The position numbers and the translations under genes were made by a program. The notes beneath the pieces are model-generated. The model was not told where the DNA came from, made no database searches, and saw only the letters and a program-made list of their open reading frames with translations. Shown here piece by piece: positions 17,156 to 26,502 of a stretch of DNA of 64,000 bases; the first letter of the stretch is position 1; each line of letters opens with the position of its first letter. Source of the stretch: Ancrocorticia populi (GTDB taxonomy: Bacteria; Actinomycetota; Actinomycetes; Actinomycetales; Actinomycetaceae); contig NZ_QETB01000006.1 of assembly GCF_003123745.1 (NCBI RefSeq), positions 112,403-176,402 on the forward strand, written 5' to 3'.

Positions 17156-19180
17156 GTGAACCTCATTATGGACGGGATGTCCACCCCGATCAATGAGCAG
17201 ACCACCGGCATCGAGTTTTACCAGAAGCAGCGTGAGATCGTGGCGTTGCGCGTGAATGGGGAGCTCAAGGATCTGGATACGGATCTGGCAGCGTTGCCGG
17301 AGGGCACGCAGGTTGAGGGCGTGAACATCTCCTCGGACGATGGCCTGAACATTCTGCGGCACTCAGCCACTCACGTGCTGGCCCAGGCGGTTCAGGACAC
17401 TTTCCCGGATGTGAACCTAGGGATTGGCCCGTTCATTACGGACGGCTTCTACTACGATTTCGGCAATATCGATGCCGTGACCCCAGAACTCCTTAAGGAC
17501 CTCCAGAAGAAGATGCAGCGCATCGTCAAGGAAGGACAGACCTTCCGCCGCCGTGTGGTGAGCGAGGAAGAGGCACGTGTTGAGTTAGCGGATCAGCCCT
17601 ACAAGCTGGAGCTGGTGACCACCAAGGGCTCGGACGCCGATGGCGCCTCTGTTGAGGTTGGCCACGGCGAACTGACTATCTATGACAACGTCCGCCGGAA
17701 CGGCGATGTGGCGTGGAAGGATCTGTGCCGAGGCCCGCACCTGCCCACAACTAAGCTGATAGGCAATGGTTTCGCGCTGACGAAGTCCTCGGCCGCCTAC
17801 TGGAAGGGCGATCAAAACAATGACGGCCTCCAGCGCATTTATGGCACGGCGTGGCCCACGAAGGACGCGCTAGTGGCCTACCAGGAGCGAATCAAGGAGG
17901 CAGAGCGTCGCGACCACCGCAAACTGGGGGCGGAGTTGGACCTGTTCTCCTTCCCTGAGGAGGTAGGCCCGGGCCTCGCGCTGTTCCATCCCAAGGGCGG
18001 GATGCTGCGCCACAACGTCGAAGAGTTCATTATCAATGAGCACATGAAACGCGGCTTCGAGATCGTTTACACCCCTGAGATTACCAAGGGTGGGCTCTTC
18101 CACACCTCCGGGCACCTCCCGCACTACGCGGACACGATGTTTCCGCCGCTTGTTGCGGACGAGGAGCGCGATGCCGAGGGTAACGTCACCAAGGCCGGGC
18201 AGGATTACTACCTCAAGGCCATGAACTGTCCGATGCAGAACCTCATTTACCGCTCGCGCGGGCGCTCCTACCGCGATCTGCCGCTCAAGCTGTTCGAGAT
18301 GGGCCATGATTACCGTTACGAGAAGTCCGGGGTGGTTGCCGGGCTGACCCGTATGCGCGGATTCACTCAGGATGATTCGCACATCTACTGCACACCCGAT
18401 CAGGCACCGCAGGTGATCAAGGAGCTGCTGGGCTTCTTCGATGATGTGCTCTCCGCCTTCGGGCTTTCTGACTTCTACCTTGAGCTGTCCACTCGCGATA
18501 CCGAGAAGAATCAGGATAAGTTCATCGGCTCGGAAGAGGATTGGGCTGAAGCAACGCGCGTGCTTCAGGAAGTGTGCGAATCCACCGGGTTGGACCTAGT
18601 GGCGGACCCGGGCGGGGCCGCCTTCTACGGACCTAAGGTGTCCGTCCAGGCAAAGGACGCTCTGGGCCGTACTTGGCAGATGTCCACCGTCCAGTATGAC
18701 TTCAACCAGCCCGAGCGCTTCGGGCTGGAGTACACGGCGCCGGACGGCTCGCGCCAGCGGCCCGTCATGATCCATTCGGCAAAACTGGGTTCGGTGGAGC
18801 GCTTCATCGGGGTTCTCACCGAGCATTACGCTGGGGCTTTCCCGGCGTGGCTGGCCCCAGTGCAGGCGCGCCTCATTCCTGTGGCCGAAGCGTTCGACGA
18901 TTACGTGGACAACGTTGCTTCGAAGCTCCGGGCGCACGGAATTCGTGTGGAGGTTGATCACTCGGACGATCGGTTCGGTAAGAAGATCCGCAACGCCTCC
19001 AAGGAGAAGATCCCCTTCACGCTGATCGCCGGTGGCGAGGACGTTGAATCCGGAGCCGTCTCCTTCCGTTACCGCGACGGACATCAGGAGAATGGGATCG
19101 CCGTGGATCAGGCTGTCGAGCACATTCTGGACGTCGTGGCGCGGCGGGTTAACGATGTTGAGGGAGAGCGTTTGGTATGA
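17156..19180 (+). CDS. thrS: threonine--tRNA ligase
   Basis: Charges tRNA-Thr. The start is set at GTG 17156 because AAGGAG (17145-17150) lies 5 nt before it; upstream in-frame starts lack such a site. The 674 residues contain a TGS domain (about 20-75), an editing domain ([10 protein letters not shown], and CRGPHLPTT with the second Cys/His pair), the class II core with zinc ligands in NCPMQN, DDSHIYC and [12 protein letters not shown], and a C-terminal anticodon-binding domain. It overlaps the HIT gene by 4 nt. No T-box is visible in the leader. Confidence 0.96.
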   Translation: MNLIMDGMSTPINEQTTGIEFYQKQREIVALRVNGELKDLDTDLAALPEGTQVEGVNISSDDGLNILRHSATHVLAQAVQDTFPDVNLGIGPFITDGFYYDFGNIDAVTPELLKDLQKKMQRIVKEGQTFRRRVVSEEEARVELADQPYKLELVTTKGSDADGASVEVGHGELTIYDNVRRNGDVAWKDLCRGPHLPTTKLIGNGFALTKSSAAYWKGDQNNDGLQRIYGTAWPTKDALVAYQERIKEAERRDHRKLGAELDLFSFPEEVGPGLALFHPKGGMLRHNVEEFIINEHMKRGFEIVYTPEITKGGLFHTSGHLPHYADTMFPPLVADEERDAEGNVTKAGQDYYLKAMNCPMQNLIYRSRGRSYRDLPLKLFEMGHDYRYEKSGVVAGLTRMRGFTQDDSHIYCTPDQAPQVIKELLGFFDDVLSAFGLSDFYLELSTRDTEKNQDKFIGSEEDWAEATRVLQEVCESTGLDLVADPGGAAFYGPKVSVQAKDALGRTWQMSTVQYDFNQPERFGLEYTAPDGSRQRPVMIHSAKLGSVERFIGVLTEHYAGAFPAWLAPVQARLIPVAEAFDDYVDNVASKLRAHGIRVEVDHSDDRFGKKIRNASKEKIPFTLIAGGEDVESGAVSFRYRDGHQENGIAVDQAVEHILDVVARRVNDVEGERLV

Positions 19181-19725
19181 AGCTGGACAGTGCCGAGAGC
19201 CACCCGGGAGACCCGGACGGATTTCAACGGCTGTGGACCCCGCACCGCGCCGCCTATGTGAGTGGGCATGAGAAGCCCACTAACGAGGATTCTTCCAAGT
19301 GTCCGTTTTGTAAGGCTCCCGATGGAAACGACGACGACGGATTGATCATCGCCCGCGGGCGCACATGTTTCGCTTTGCTGAATCTGTACCCGTACAACTC
19401 GGGGCACGTCTTGGTATGCACCTATCGGCACGTCTCCCTCTACCCGGACCTTACCGACGAGGAGCGTACGGAGATGGGTGAGATGACGGCACGTGCCATG
19501 AAGGTTCTGGACGCTGCCATGCATCCACAGGGCTTTAATTTGGGCATGAATCAGGGAGCAGTTGCCGGGGCCGGGATCGCCGCTCACATCCACCAGCACA
19601 TAGTGCCGCGATGGGGTGGCGATGCCAACTTCTTCCCAATCATCGCCCAGGTGAAGGCCGTTCCGGCCATTTTGGGGGAGACGCGCGATCAGCTTGCCTC
19701 CATGTGGGAAGAGCTATACGGCTAA
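19177..19725 (+). CDS. HIT domain protein, probable diadenosine polyphosphate hydrolase/phosphorylase
   Basis: A 182-residue HIT protein with the triad motif [10 protein letters not shown] (His 137, 139, 141). A CPFC pair at residues 42-45 may bind zinc. It corresponds in position and features to M. tuberculosis Rv2613c, reported as an Ap4A phosphorylase and also next to thrS and pgsA. Coupled to thrS by a 4-nt overlap. It ends 4 nt inside the convergent ROK kinase gene, which begins a cluster not present at this point in M. tuberculosis. Confidence 0.88.
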   Translation: MKLDSAESHPGDPDGFQRLWTPHRAAYVSGHEKPTNEDSSKCPFCKAPDGNDDDGLIIARGRTCFALLNLYPYNSGHVLVCTYRHVSLYPDLTDEERTEMGEMTARAMKVLDAAMHPQGFNLGMNQGAVAGAGIAAHIHQHIVPRWGGDANFFPIIAQVKAVPAILGETRDQLASMWEELYG

Positions 19726-20627
19726 AAGGTAGCCAGTGCCGCCCCGAGTGGGGCAATGTTTGCTTCGGAGGGGACCAGACGTATACGTTCGGCTAAGCCC
19801 ATCTGAGAGAGAAACCGCGATTGGTTTGCCTGCCGCTCTAGTTCGGAGCGTAGGGCGTCAAGGAGCGGACCTCCTACCTCTGTGACTCCTCCGGCGATCA
19901 GGACTTCGGCAACGTCGAGGGTGAGAACTAGCAAGGTCACAGCGTGAGCAACTGCCCCGATCCACGTGGATAGGGCGGTTTGGGCGGCAGGATCGCCATT
20001 CTGAGCTGCGGCCAGCAGGTGGGTGGCGGGGTGCTTGCCGCCCTGGGGCCACAGGCGCGAAAGCGCTTGGCCGGAAGCGTACAGCTCAAGGCAGCCGCGT
20101 TGTCCGCAAGGACACTCGGGCCCGCTCGGAATGTAGGGGATATGCCCGATTTCTCCAGCGCTACCTAGAAGACCGGTGCGGGGGCGGCCATCAAGTATGA
20201 GACCGGCCGCCAGTCCGGTGCCCAGTGAAATCAGTGCTACATCGTTGCTAGAGCCAAGGTAGTGTGCGGCACCAATGGTTGCGGCGGTTACGTCATTGGA
20301 GAGCCGGGTGGGTATGCCTGTTGCTTCAGTGATGGCTCGGGCCAATGGGACGTCGCCCGAATCGAGGCCCACATTCACGCCGTGAGAGACCGTTCCTCGG
20401 TCCGTATCTACGATCCCGGGAATGCCAATACCGATGGCCTCAATGGTGTGCCCTGCTAGCTCCGGGGCCGCGGCAAGCTCGATTACGAGCCCGCTTACGG
20501 TTGCCGTGAGGCCGGCTAAACCATCCGTATTGGTGTAGCTGTGAGCCTGAGCCAACGGGCCATCGCCCCCGTAGGCCACCGCGAGCGCCTTCGTGCCGCC
20601 GATGTCTATGCCAATTCGGACGTTCAT
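19722..20627 (-). CDS. ROK family sugar kinase
   Basis: A 301-residue cytoplasmic kinase without a DNA-binding domain. ATP-binding DIGGTK is at residues 8-13, the catalytic Asp is in LSNDVTAA (D112), and the zinc site is GHIPYI plus CPCGQRGC (172-179). It is last in an operon with an ABC importer and a ROK repressor, with a GH20 hexosaminidase divergently next to it, so N-acetylglucosamine (or a related amino sugar) is the likely substrate. Glucose cannot be excluded by sequence. It overlaps the upstream permease by 4 nt. Confidence 0.9.
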   Translation of the reverse strand: MNVRIGIDIGGTKALAVAYGGDGPLAQAHSYTNTDGLAGLTATVSGLVIELAAAPELAGHTIEAIGIGIPGIVDTDRGTVSHGVNVGLDSGDVPLARAITEATGIPTRLSNDVTAATIGAAHYLGSSNDVALISLGTGLAAGLILDGRPRTGLLGSAGEIGHIPYIPSGPECPCGQRGCLELYASGQALSRLWPQGGKHPATHLLAAAQNGDPAAQTALSTWIGAVAHAVTLLVLTLDVAEVLIAGGVTEVGGPLLDALRSELERQANQSRFLSQMGLAERIRLVPSEANIAPLGAALATF

Positions 20628-21508
20628 CCCTTCACCGCCCCTGACACTAGCCCGGAGGTCATCTTGTTCTGTACGAACAAGAAGAAAATCACTACTGGGA
20701 TGGCGATGATCGTGGAGGCCGCCATCACCTGAGCCCAGTCCAAGCCGCGGTTTGCCGAGGCGTTGAGGAACTCACGTAGCCATAGGGGAAGGGTATGCGC
20801 GGGGCCCGCAGGCAGTGCCACGAGTGCCACGGTGAATTCGTTCCATGCCTGTAGGAAGGCGTAAACGCCCGACGCCACAAGGCCCGGCGCCAGCAAGGGG
20901 AAAGTGATCCTGAGGAACGCTTGGGTGCGCGAGAGGCCATCCACCATAGCTGCCTCCTCAAGCTCAAGGGGAACTCCGGCCACAAATCCCCGCAGCATCC
21001 AAATGGTAAATGGAATGATGGCTGCCGAATAGAGCACGGTGACGCCCAGAACGGAATTTAATCCGAGGGCGGGAACGCTTTCTCCCAGCGTGGAGAGCAT
21101 CTTGTACTGGGCAATGAACAGACCTTCCGCGGGCAGCATCTGGATGATGAGGATGGCCAAAATGAAGGACTTCCTGCCGCGGAACCGGAATCGGCTCACC
21201 GCCAAGGCTGCAAGGAATGCGAAGATCAGAACGATGGCCACCGTGAGCAGGGTGATCATGAGGCTCATCTTGAGGGCCGGTAGGAACCCTGGATCAGTGA
21301 TGGCGCGCTTGAAGTTGACGAGCGTGGTGTTTGTAGGAAGGAACGAGGGGGGAACCTGACGAAGCCGCGCGTTCGGGGTGAGCGCGGAGAGGATCATCCA
21401 GTAGACGGGGAAGGCCCATCCCAGTGCAACTACGATGCCCAAAAGATCGAAGGCAATCTTGCCTGGGCGGATACGGCGTCGGGTGGTGCGCAGTGGAGTG
21501 ACGGTCAC
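20624..21508 (-). CDS. carbohydrate ABC transporter permease (MalG type)
   Basis: A 294-residue inner-membrane permease with six predicted helices and the EAA loop (ELEEAAMVDGLSRTQAFLRITFPLLAPG), which contacts the ATPase. It pairs with the MalF-type permease encoded just upstream with a 4-nt overlap. No ATPase gene lies in the cluster; as in many actinobacterial sugar importers, a shared MsiK-type ATPase elsewhere probably drives it. Confidence 0.93.
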   Translation of the reverse strand: MTVTPLRTTRRRIRPGKIAFDLLGIVVALGWAFPVYWMILSALTPNARLRQVPPSFLPTNTTLVNFKRAITDPGFLPALKMSLMITLLTVAIVLIFAFLAALAVSRFRFRGRKSFILAILIIQMLPAEGLFIAQYKMLSTLGESVPALGLNSVLGVTVLYSAAIIPFTIWMLRGFVAGVPLELEEAAMVDGLSRTQAFLRITFPLLAPGLVASGVYAFLQAWNEFTVALVALPAGPAHTLPLWLREFLNASANRGLDWAQVMAASTIIAIPVVIFFLFVQNKMTSGLVSGAVKG

Positions 21509-22413
21509 TGTTCGTCCTCCTTCAAGAGTGAGCGGACATAGGGCCAGCTGATGATGATTGTCAGAGTTAGAACAAAGAGCGAGACTGCAGAGGCTCCTGC
21601 GAAGTCATGGCTTCCCATGCCGAGCTCATAAATGAAGTTGCCGAGTAAGTTGGTTTCGGAGACGGGCGCCCCGGCATCTTGGAGTAGGCGGATCTGCGCG
21701 AACACTCGCAAGTCCCATATGAGCTGGAGCAGAAGCACGATTGACAAGACGGGCCGAACCATAGGCATAAGGATGTAGCGGAGTTGTTGGGTGCGTGATG
21801 CGCCGTCGATTTCCGCCGCCTCGATAACGTCAGTGGAGATCTGGGTGAGGCCAGCAAACAGTGACAGGGCAACAAAGGGAACTGACATCCATATGATGAT
21901 GAGGCTGGCCACGATGAAGAAGGTCATCGGGTGCGAGAGCCATGCGAACCTTTCGAAGCTAGATAGGCCAAGGGAGGTCAGGAGCCAGTTCACAACGCCC
22001 GTTCGGTAGTCAAACAGCCAGCGGAACACGGTCACGGCCGCAACCATGGGCATTGCCCACGCCAATAGAAGTGCAATCTGAATGACGATGCGGATGCCCC
22101 CATGAACGGCCCGCATGAGCAGGGCAATCATCAGGCCAATGAATACCGTGATAAACGCGTTGAAGAAGCAGAAAAGGAGTGAACGGACAACCACGGACCA
22201 CAAGCGATCATCGGTAAAGATCCGAATGTAGTTGTCCAGTCCGGCAAATGTTGGGGGAGCGCCGAACTGCTGCTCCAGCCCAAAATGCTGGAACGAGGTG
22301 ATGATCTGCCACAGAACTGGGTAACCCAGCCCGGCAACGAGGATCACGAGGGAACCGGCAAGCAGAAGGCTTGCGGCCCGGTTAGTTTTCTTGCGGCGTT
22401 TGGTGTGTGCCAT
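21505..22413 (-). CDS. carbohydrate ABC transporter permease (MalF type)
   Basis: A 302-residue permease with a positively charged N-terminus (HTKRRKKTNRA), six predicted helices, and an EAA loop (about residues 205-225, VIEAAEIDGASRTQQLRYILMP). It follows the binding-protein gene by 53 nt, with a strong hairpin in the gap, and overlaps the MalG-type permease by 4 nt. Confidence 0.93.
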   Translation of the reverse strand: MAHTKRRKKTNRAASLLLAGSLVILVAGLGYPVLWQIITSFQHFGLEQQFGAPPTFAGLDNYIRIFTDDRLWSVVVRSLLFCFFNAFITVFIGLMIALLMRAVHGGIRIVIQIALLLAWAMPMVAAVTVFRWLFDYRTGVVNWLLTSLGLSSFERFAWLSHPMTFFIVASLIIIWMSVPFVALSLFAGLTQISTDVIEAAEIDGASRTQQLRYILMPMVRPVLSIVLLLQLIWDLRVFAQIRLLQDAGAPVSETNLLGNFIYELGMGSHDFAGASAVSLFVLTLTIIISWPYVRSLLKEDEQ

Positions 22414-22428
22414 GGCGAGTCCGATTCG

Positions 22429-22457
22429 ATGGTGGGGCGGCCGAGCCGCCCCACCAT
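22429..22457 (-). terminator. hairpin between binding protein and permease genes
   Basis: ATGGTGGGGCGGC (22429-22441) and GCCGCCCCACCAT (22445-22457) pair perfectly over 13 bp with a 3-nt loop. There is no T-run. In sugar-import operons such a hairpin after the binding-protein gene usually gives partial termination or protects the upstream mRNA, so that more binding protein than permease is made. Confidence 0.65.
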
Positions 22458-22466
22458 GTGATGAGA

Positions 22467-23786
22467 TTAGTTTCCGTTGAGCATAGGTGTGAGCTTGGCG
22501 TCGTACTCCGTTGCCAGAGCCTCGACGTCTCCACCGTCAGCAATCTTCTGGAAGAGCTCCTCGTAAACAAACGCTCCCTCAATGGCGGCCCAGCCCGGTG
22601 CGGCGGGCGTTAGCTTTGATGCTTCGGCAGTCTCGATCATGGTGGTGGCGAATTTATCGTCTCCAAGGGAATCGACGTACTCAGAATTGGCTGGCCCCAG
22701 CCCATTCTCACCGAGCATCGTCTGGTATTCCTCGGAGAAGATGATCTTTAGCAGATTCTCAGCCAGCTCGGGATTCTGGGACTTCGCCGAAATTGCGATA
22801 TTGGAGCCTCCCGCGAACACGGGGGCAACGCCACCGTCTACTCCGGGCAGAGCGAAGATATCGTACTTGGATTCGTCGGCCATGCCGTCACGAACTTCTT
22901 CGCCATCCTCGTTTGTAGTGAGATCACCAATGGACCAGCGGGCCCAACCTGGAGCCATCATGGAGGTGGCTTCAGGAGCAGCCCCATCAGTGCCGTCATT
23001 GACGAAATCCCAGTAGGCAACGTCGCGTTCTGTTGTGGGCAGCTTCGATGAGCTTGTCACGAGCTCCTGCCACATTTCCAAGCCCTCGATGGTCTTGGGA
23101 TCGGACAGTGTAGACGTCCACTCCGTGCCGTCCACCGTGGCTAGCTCGCCATCGTTCGCAAATACCCATGAGATTCCGTTACGCCAATCTTGGCCACCCA
23201 TCGCGAATCCCGACTGATCATCGGTAGTGAGCTCCTTGGCGGCATCCGTGAATTCCGCGAGAGTTGTGGGGACGTCAACCCCAGCTTCGTCCCAAATATC
23301 GGCACGGTAAAACACATAGCGTGAACCGAAATAGTAGGGCAGCGCGTATTGCGTTCCGTCAACAGTTCCCACATCCACGAAGGACTGGAGGAGGTTGTCT
23401 CCACCCAGTTCCTCGTAGATCGGGCTGAGATCACGGAATGCGCCAACGGTGGTGAAGGTGGGAGCCTGAGTATTTCCGATCTCCACAACGTCAGGCGTGT
23501 TCTTTTCATCGGGCAGAGCTGTTGTTAGCTTGGTGACTAGATCGCCCCACGCCTGCTCCTCGATAGTGAGGGTTGCCCCTTCGTTTTGCTCCTCGAACGT
23601 CTTGACCAGATAATCGCGGAGTTCGTCGGGGGTGTCGCTACCGGCCAGCCAGAGCGTGATGTTGGCGCCGTCCTGATTTGTGGCGCCGCCGGAATCGTCC
23701 GATGTTGTTGAATCGTCCGAGCTACAGGCGGATAGCCCGAGCATTGATGTCGCGGCAATCATTGCCGCGATCTTCTTGTGTTTCAT
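22467..23786 (-). CDS. sugar ABC transporter substrate-binding lipoprotein
   Basis: A 439-residue family 1 solute-binding protein. The start is set at the ATG preceded by AAGGAAA; longer readings add a non-conserved tail. A lipoprotein signal peptide (MKHKKIAAMIAATSMLGLSAC) has its lipobox cysteine at residue 21, followed by a Ser/Asp/Gly-rich linker. The mature protein is membrane-tethered outside the cell and delivers an oligosaccharide to the permeases. Context suggests chitobiose or another HexNAc disaccharide, like DasA/NgcE of Streptomyces; the ligand is inferred. Confidence 0.9.
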   Translation of the reverse strand: MKHKKIAAMIAATSMLGLSACSSDDSTTSDDSGGATNQDGANITLWLAGSDTPDELRDYLVKTFEEQNEGATLTIEEQAWGDLVTKLTTALPDEKNTPDVVEIGNTQAPTFTTVGAFRDLSPIYEELGGDNLLQSFVDVGTVDGTQYALPYYFGSRYVFYRADIWDEAGVDVPTTLAEFTDAAKELTTDDQSGFAMGGQDWRNGISWVFANDGELATVDGTEWTSTLSDPKTIEGLEMWQELVTSSSKLPTTERDVAYWDFVNDGTDGAAPEATSMMAPGWARWSIGDLTTNEDGEEVRDGMADESKYDIFALPGVDGGVAPVFAGGSNIAISAKSQNPELAENLLKIIFSEEYQTMLGENGLGPANSEYVDSLGDDKFATTMIETAEASKLTPAAPGWAAIEGAFVYEELFQKIADGGDVEALATEYDAKLTPMLNGN

Positions 23787-23859
23787 GGTTTTCCTTTCAA
23801 GGATGCGCTGCTTTGCGCCGTGGTGGATGGAGGAATCGATGGGAAAAGAGTGAGGGAGT

Positions 23860-25014
23860 TTATGCGATACCAAGCCTCCCCGATAGAACTAGGACGGCGG
23901 CGCCCCGAAGGCCGCTATCGTGACCGAGTGTCGATAATCGGACACGGAGCTTCCGATGAGATCTGGGGAGGGTGCGTTCGCGAATTTGATGCTCGCAGGA
24001 TTCAAGAAGTGGGCCGCGGAGCAAATCCTCCGGGCCCGAAGCCACAATGTCCGAAACGTTCAGCATGGCAACGATAGGAGCAAGAATTGTGCCCAGCCGT
24101 GCCCCGATGGCACCCAGAAGGGCTTCACTGCCTTCGGTCCTCGCATCGCCTGCGGCGGCGTGAAGCGCGGCCTCGCTCATGATGGTCTCGAGGCAGCCGG
24201 TTCGTCCACATGCGCATAGCCGTGGGGTGCCTAGAGGTGAATCGCCAAGATCCCGGCTGTCCATCGCCGTAACGTGCCCGATCTCCCCAGCAGCGTCCCC
24301 TGCACCGAGGAGGAGCGTTCCGCCAGAGACAATCCCGGCTCCCATTCCTTGCCCCACCACGATACTTAGGAGTTCGTCGCCTTCAACGCCGCCGAAGGAG
24401 TATTCGGCTAAGGCTATGCAATTAGCGTCATTAGCTATGTGTACTGCTACACCGAGCTGATCGGAAAGAACTTCGGCTAAGGCCACGTCGTACCAGCCGA
24501 GATTGGGTGCTTGTTCGATCACTCCATCCTCACTAATGATTCCGGGGGAGGAAATCCCGAGGCCAAGGATTTGCGAATCCGCCTGAGAAATGAGGCGGCG
24601 GCAGAAGGAGAGGAGCGCATCGACGCCCTCGGCGCCCTTGGGGAGGGGATGTTGCTCATCGATATGCTGCCTGATGGTGCCAGAAAGAGTAAGAATGGCA
24701 CCAGAGATTGATCCGTCGTTCGTGAGATTGACTGCCGGGATACACCAGCGATCATCTGACAGGCCCACGAGAGTGCCGCGTTTGCCCACCTTTCCAGTGC
24801 GTTCCTCGCTCCCTAACTCCTGAACAAGCCCTTCGGTCAGGAGCCCGTCCACCAGAGCCGACACTGTGACGCGGGTGAGGCCGGTAGACCGGGCTAGATC
24901 GGCCCGGGATTCCGGCCCCACCTGAAACAGGTGCTGCAACACGAGTGACCGGTTGTGCGCACGTGCTTGTGTGGGCCGCGCCGTTTCGGTCCGGCGAAGA
25001 TTCTGTGTCCCCAT
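23860..25014 (-). CDS. ROK family transcriptional repressor (NagC/XylR type)
   Basis: A 384-residue regulator with an N-terminal winged helix-turn-helix (about residues 22-75, RADLARSTGLTRVTVSALVDGL) and a C-terminal ROK sugar-sensing domain with the zinc motif CACGRTGCLE. It is first in the operon with the ABC importer and ROK kinase and divergent from the GH20 gene, so it probably represses both sides until an amino sugar binds. No Shine-Dalgarno precedes the ATG; an ATGACA/TTAACT pair with 18-nt spacing suggests a leaderless transcript. Confidence 0.88.
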   Translation of the reverse strand: MGTQNLRRTETARPTQARAHNRSLVLQHLFQVGPESRADLARSTGLTRVTVSALVDGLLTEGLVQELGSEERTGKVGKRGTLVGLSDDRWCIPAVNLTNDGSISGAILTLSGTIRQHIDEQHPLPKGAEGVDALLSFCRRLISQADSQILGLGISSPGIISEDGVIEQAPNLGWYDVALAEVLSDQLGVAVHIANDANCIALAEYSFGGVEGDELLSIVVGQGMGAGIVSGGTLLLGAGDAAGEIGHVTAMDSRDLGDSPLGTPRLCACGRTGCLETIMSEAALHAAAGDARTEGSEALLGAIGARLGTILAPIVAMLNVSDIVASGPEDLLRGPLLESCEHQIRERTLPRSHRKLRVRLSTLGHDSGLRGAAVLVLSGRLGIA

Positions 25015-25061
25015 GTATGTTAGTTAAGCATACTTACAATTACTGTGTCATCTATTACAGT
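25015..25061. promoter_or_regulatory. divergent promoter/operator of the amino-sugar cluster
   Basis: Between the ROK repressor and the hexosaminidase lie two short inverted repeats: GTATG (25015-25019) with CATAC (25029-25033), and ACTGT (25042-25046) with ACAGT (25057-25061). The region is A/T-rich compared with its surroundings. Either repeat could be the ROK operator; neither is a strong match to a known consensus. Confidence 0.4.
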
Positions 25062-25100
25062 GAAGTTTGTCGATGATTCTTGGAAGGAAGGGTGAATGCG

Positions 25101-26432
25101 ATGACGCGCGACGATCTAGGGTTGCTGCCGCGCCCGTGGCAGATGTCGATTACCGGAGAACAGTATCCGTGGCAGGGGGACCGGGATGGAGAGGACGTCG
25201 TCGTCGTAAAAAATCAGCCCGTTCCCGGACTACTGGCAGGGAGTCCAACTTGGCAGCGCAAGGAGGCCTATCGGTTGGAAATCGTGGCGAGCCGGCCGGA
25301 AATCACTGCGGAGGGGGAGCTAGGCGTTGCGAATGCGCGGCGAACCCTGCGCCAGTTACGGACCTCTCGAACCGTCCCGGACCTCGTGATCACGGATCGG
25401 CCAGAGTTCGAATGGCGTGGCTTGAGTGTAGATATTGCTCGGCACTTTTTTGGGGTCGAGGACCTTGTGGCAGTCATGGATATCATGGCCGAGTTGGGGC
25501 TGAATCGCCTGCATCTGCATCTGAGCGATGATCAGGGTTGGCGAATCGAAATTCCTGCCATCCCGGAATTGACCGAGCGATCCTCGCGCACAAGCGTGGG
25601 TGGTGGGCCCGGGGGATTCCTGAGCCAAGAAGATTTGGACTTTCTGGTTGCTCAGGGGGCGCACCGAGGGATCGCGATCGTGCCGGAGGTTGATGTACCC
25701 GGGCACGTGACGGCCGCCTTGCACGCCCTGCCGGGGCTGAACCCCGATGGCGCCCAGCCAGATGTGTACGAAGGAATTGAGGTGGGAATCTCTAGCCTTA
25801 CCGAAGATCTGCCAGAAACCGAGAGGCTCCTAGAGGGAGTCTTTGGAACGCTGGTTCCGCACGGTCAGGAGGGCGTCCACATAGGCGGGGACGAATGCCT
25901 ACTAACCCCTCCCGCGGAGTTTAATAGGCTCGTGGCGAGCGCGGCTGGATACGTGCGTGCGGCCGGCCGGCCCGTGATTGCTTGGCAGGAGGCGGCACCC
26001 GTGCTTGAGGAGGGCGAGTACCTACAGGTGTGGGATGAGCGTCAGGATCTTTCCGGTGTGGTGGAGGCCGCACGGCGCGGTGTTCGGATTATTGCCTCAC
26101 CGGCCACGCGTGTCTATCTGGACATGAAATACGCCGACGATGAGCGGCTTGGCCTCACCTGGGCCGGCACTACGACGCTGCGGGAGGCCTACGAGTGGGA
26201 TCCACGTGCTCTGTTCGAGGGCCTTGATCCGGCGGCAGTCCACGGCGTGGAGGCCTGTATCTTCACTGAAACTATTGAGACGCAGGACGAACTTCTCTAT
26301 ATGCTGATGCCACGTTTGGCGGCGGTGGCCGAGGTTGCTTGGGCGGGTACTGGGATCGGGACTGAAGGACAATGGGAATCTTTCGAAGCCCGTGTTCGGG
26401 TCCGCGAGTTGTGGCGCCCACCATCGCCATAG
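25101..26432 (+). CDS. cytoplasmic beta-N-acetylhexosaminidase (GH20)
   Basis: A 443-residue GH20 enzyme that removes terminal GlcNAc/GalNAc using substrate-assisted catalysis. Motifs in order: RGLSVDIARHFF, LNRLHLHLSDDQGWRIEI, VPEVDVPGHVTAAL, and VHIGGDEC with the catalytic Asp-Glu pair (264-265). There is no signal peptide, so it acts on imported disaccharides. The ATG at 25101 follows GGAAGGAAGG (25082-25091); in-frame TTG and GTG codons upstream overlap that site and are less likely. Divergent from the importer operon and probably co-regulated. Confidence 0.92.
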   Translation: MTRDDLGLLPRPWQMSITGEQYPWQGDRDGEDVVVVKNQPVPGLLAGSPTWQRKEAYRLEIVASRPEITAEGELGVANARRTLRQLRTSRTVPDLVITDRPEFEWRGLSVDIARHFFGVEDLVAVMDIMAELGLNRLHLHLSDDQGWRIEIPAIPELTERSSRTSVGGGPGGFLSQEDLDFLVAQGAHRGIAIVPEVDVPGHVTAALHALPGLNPDGAQPDVYEGIEVGISSLTEDLPETERLLEGVFGTLVPHGQEGVHIGGDECLLTPPAEFNRLVASAAGYVRAAGRPVIAWQEAAPVLEEGEYLQVWDERQDLSGVVEAARRGVRIIASPATRVYLDMKYADDERLGLTWAGTTTLREAYEWDPRALFEGLDPAAVHGVEACIFTETIETQDELLYMLMPRLAAVAEVAWAGTGIGTEGQWESFEARVRVRELWRPPSP

Positions 26433-26502
26433 GGTGGCCCCTCGCCGCTAGACTGTAGCGTGGCTGCCCGCAACCGTGCGGGTATGAAGGAAGAGGAACC
26501 GA

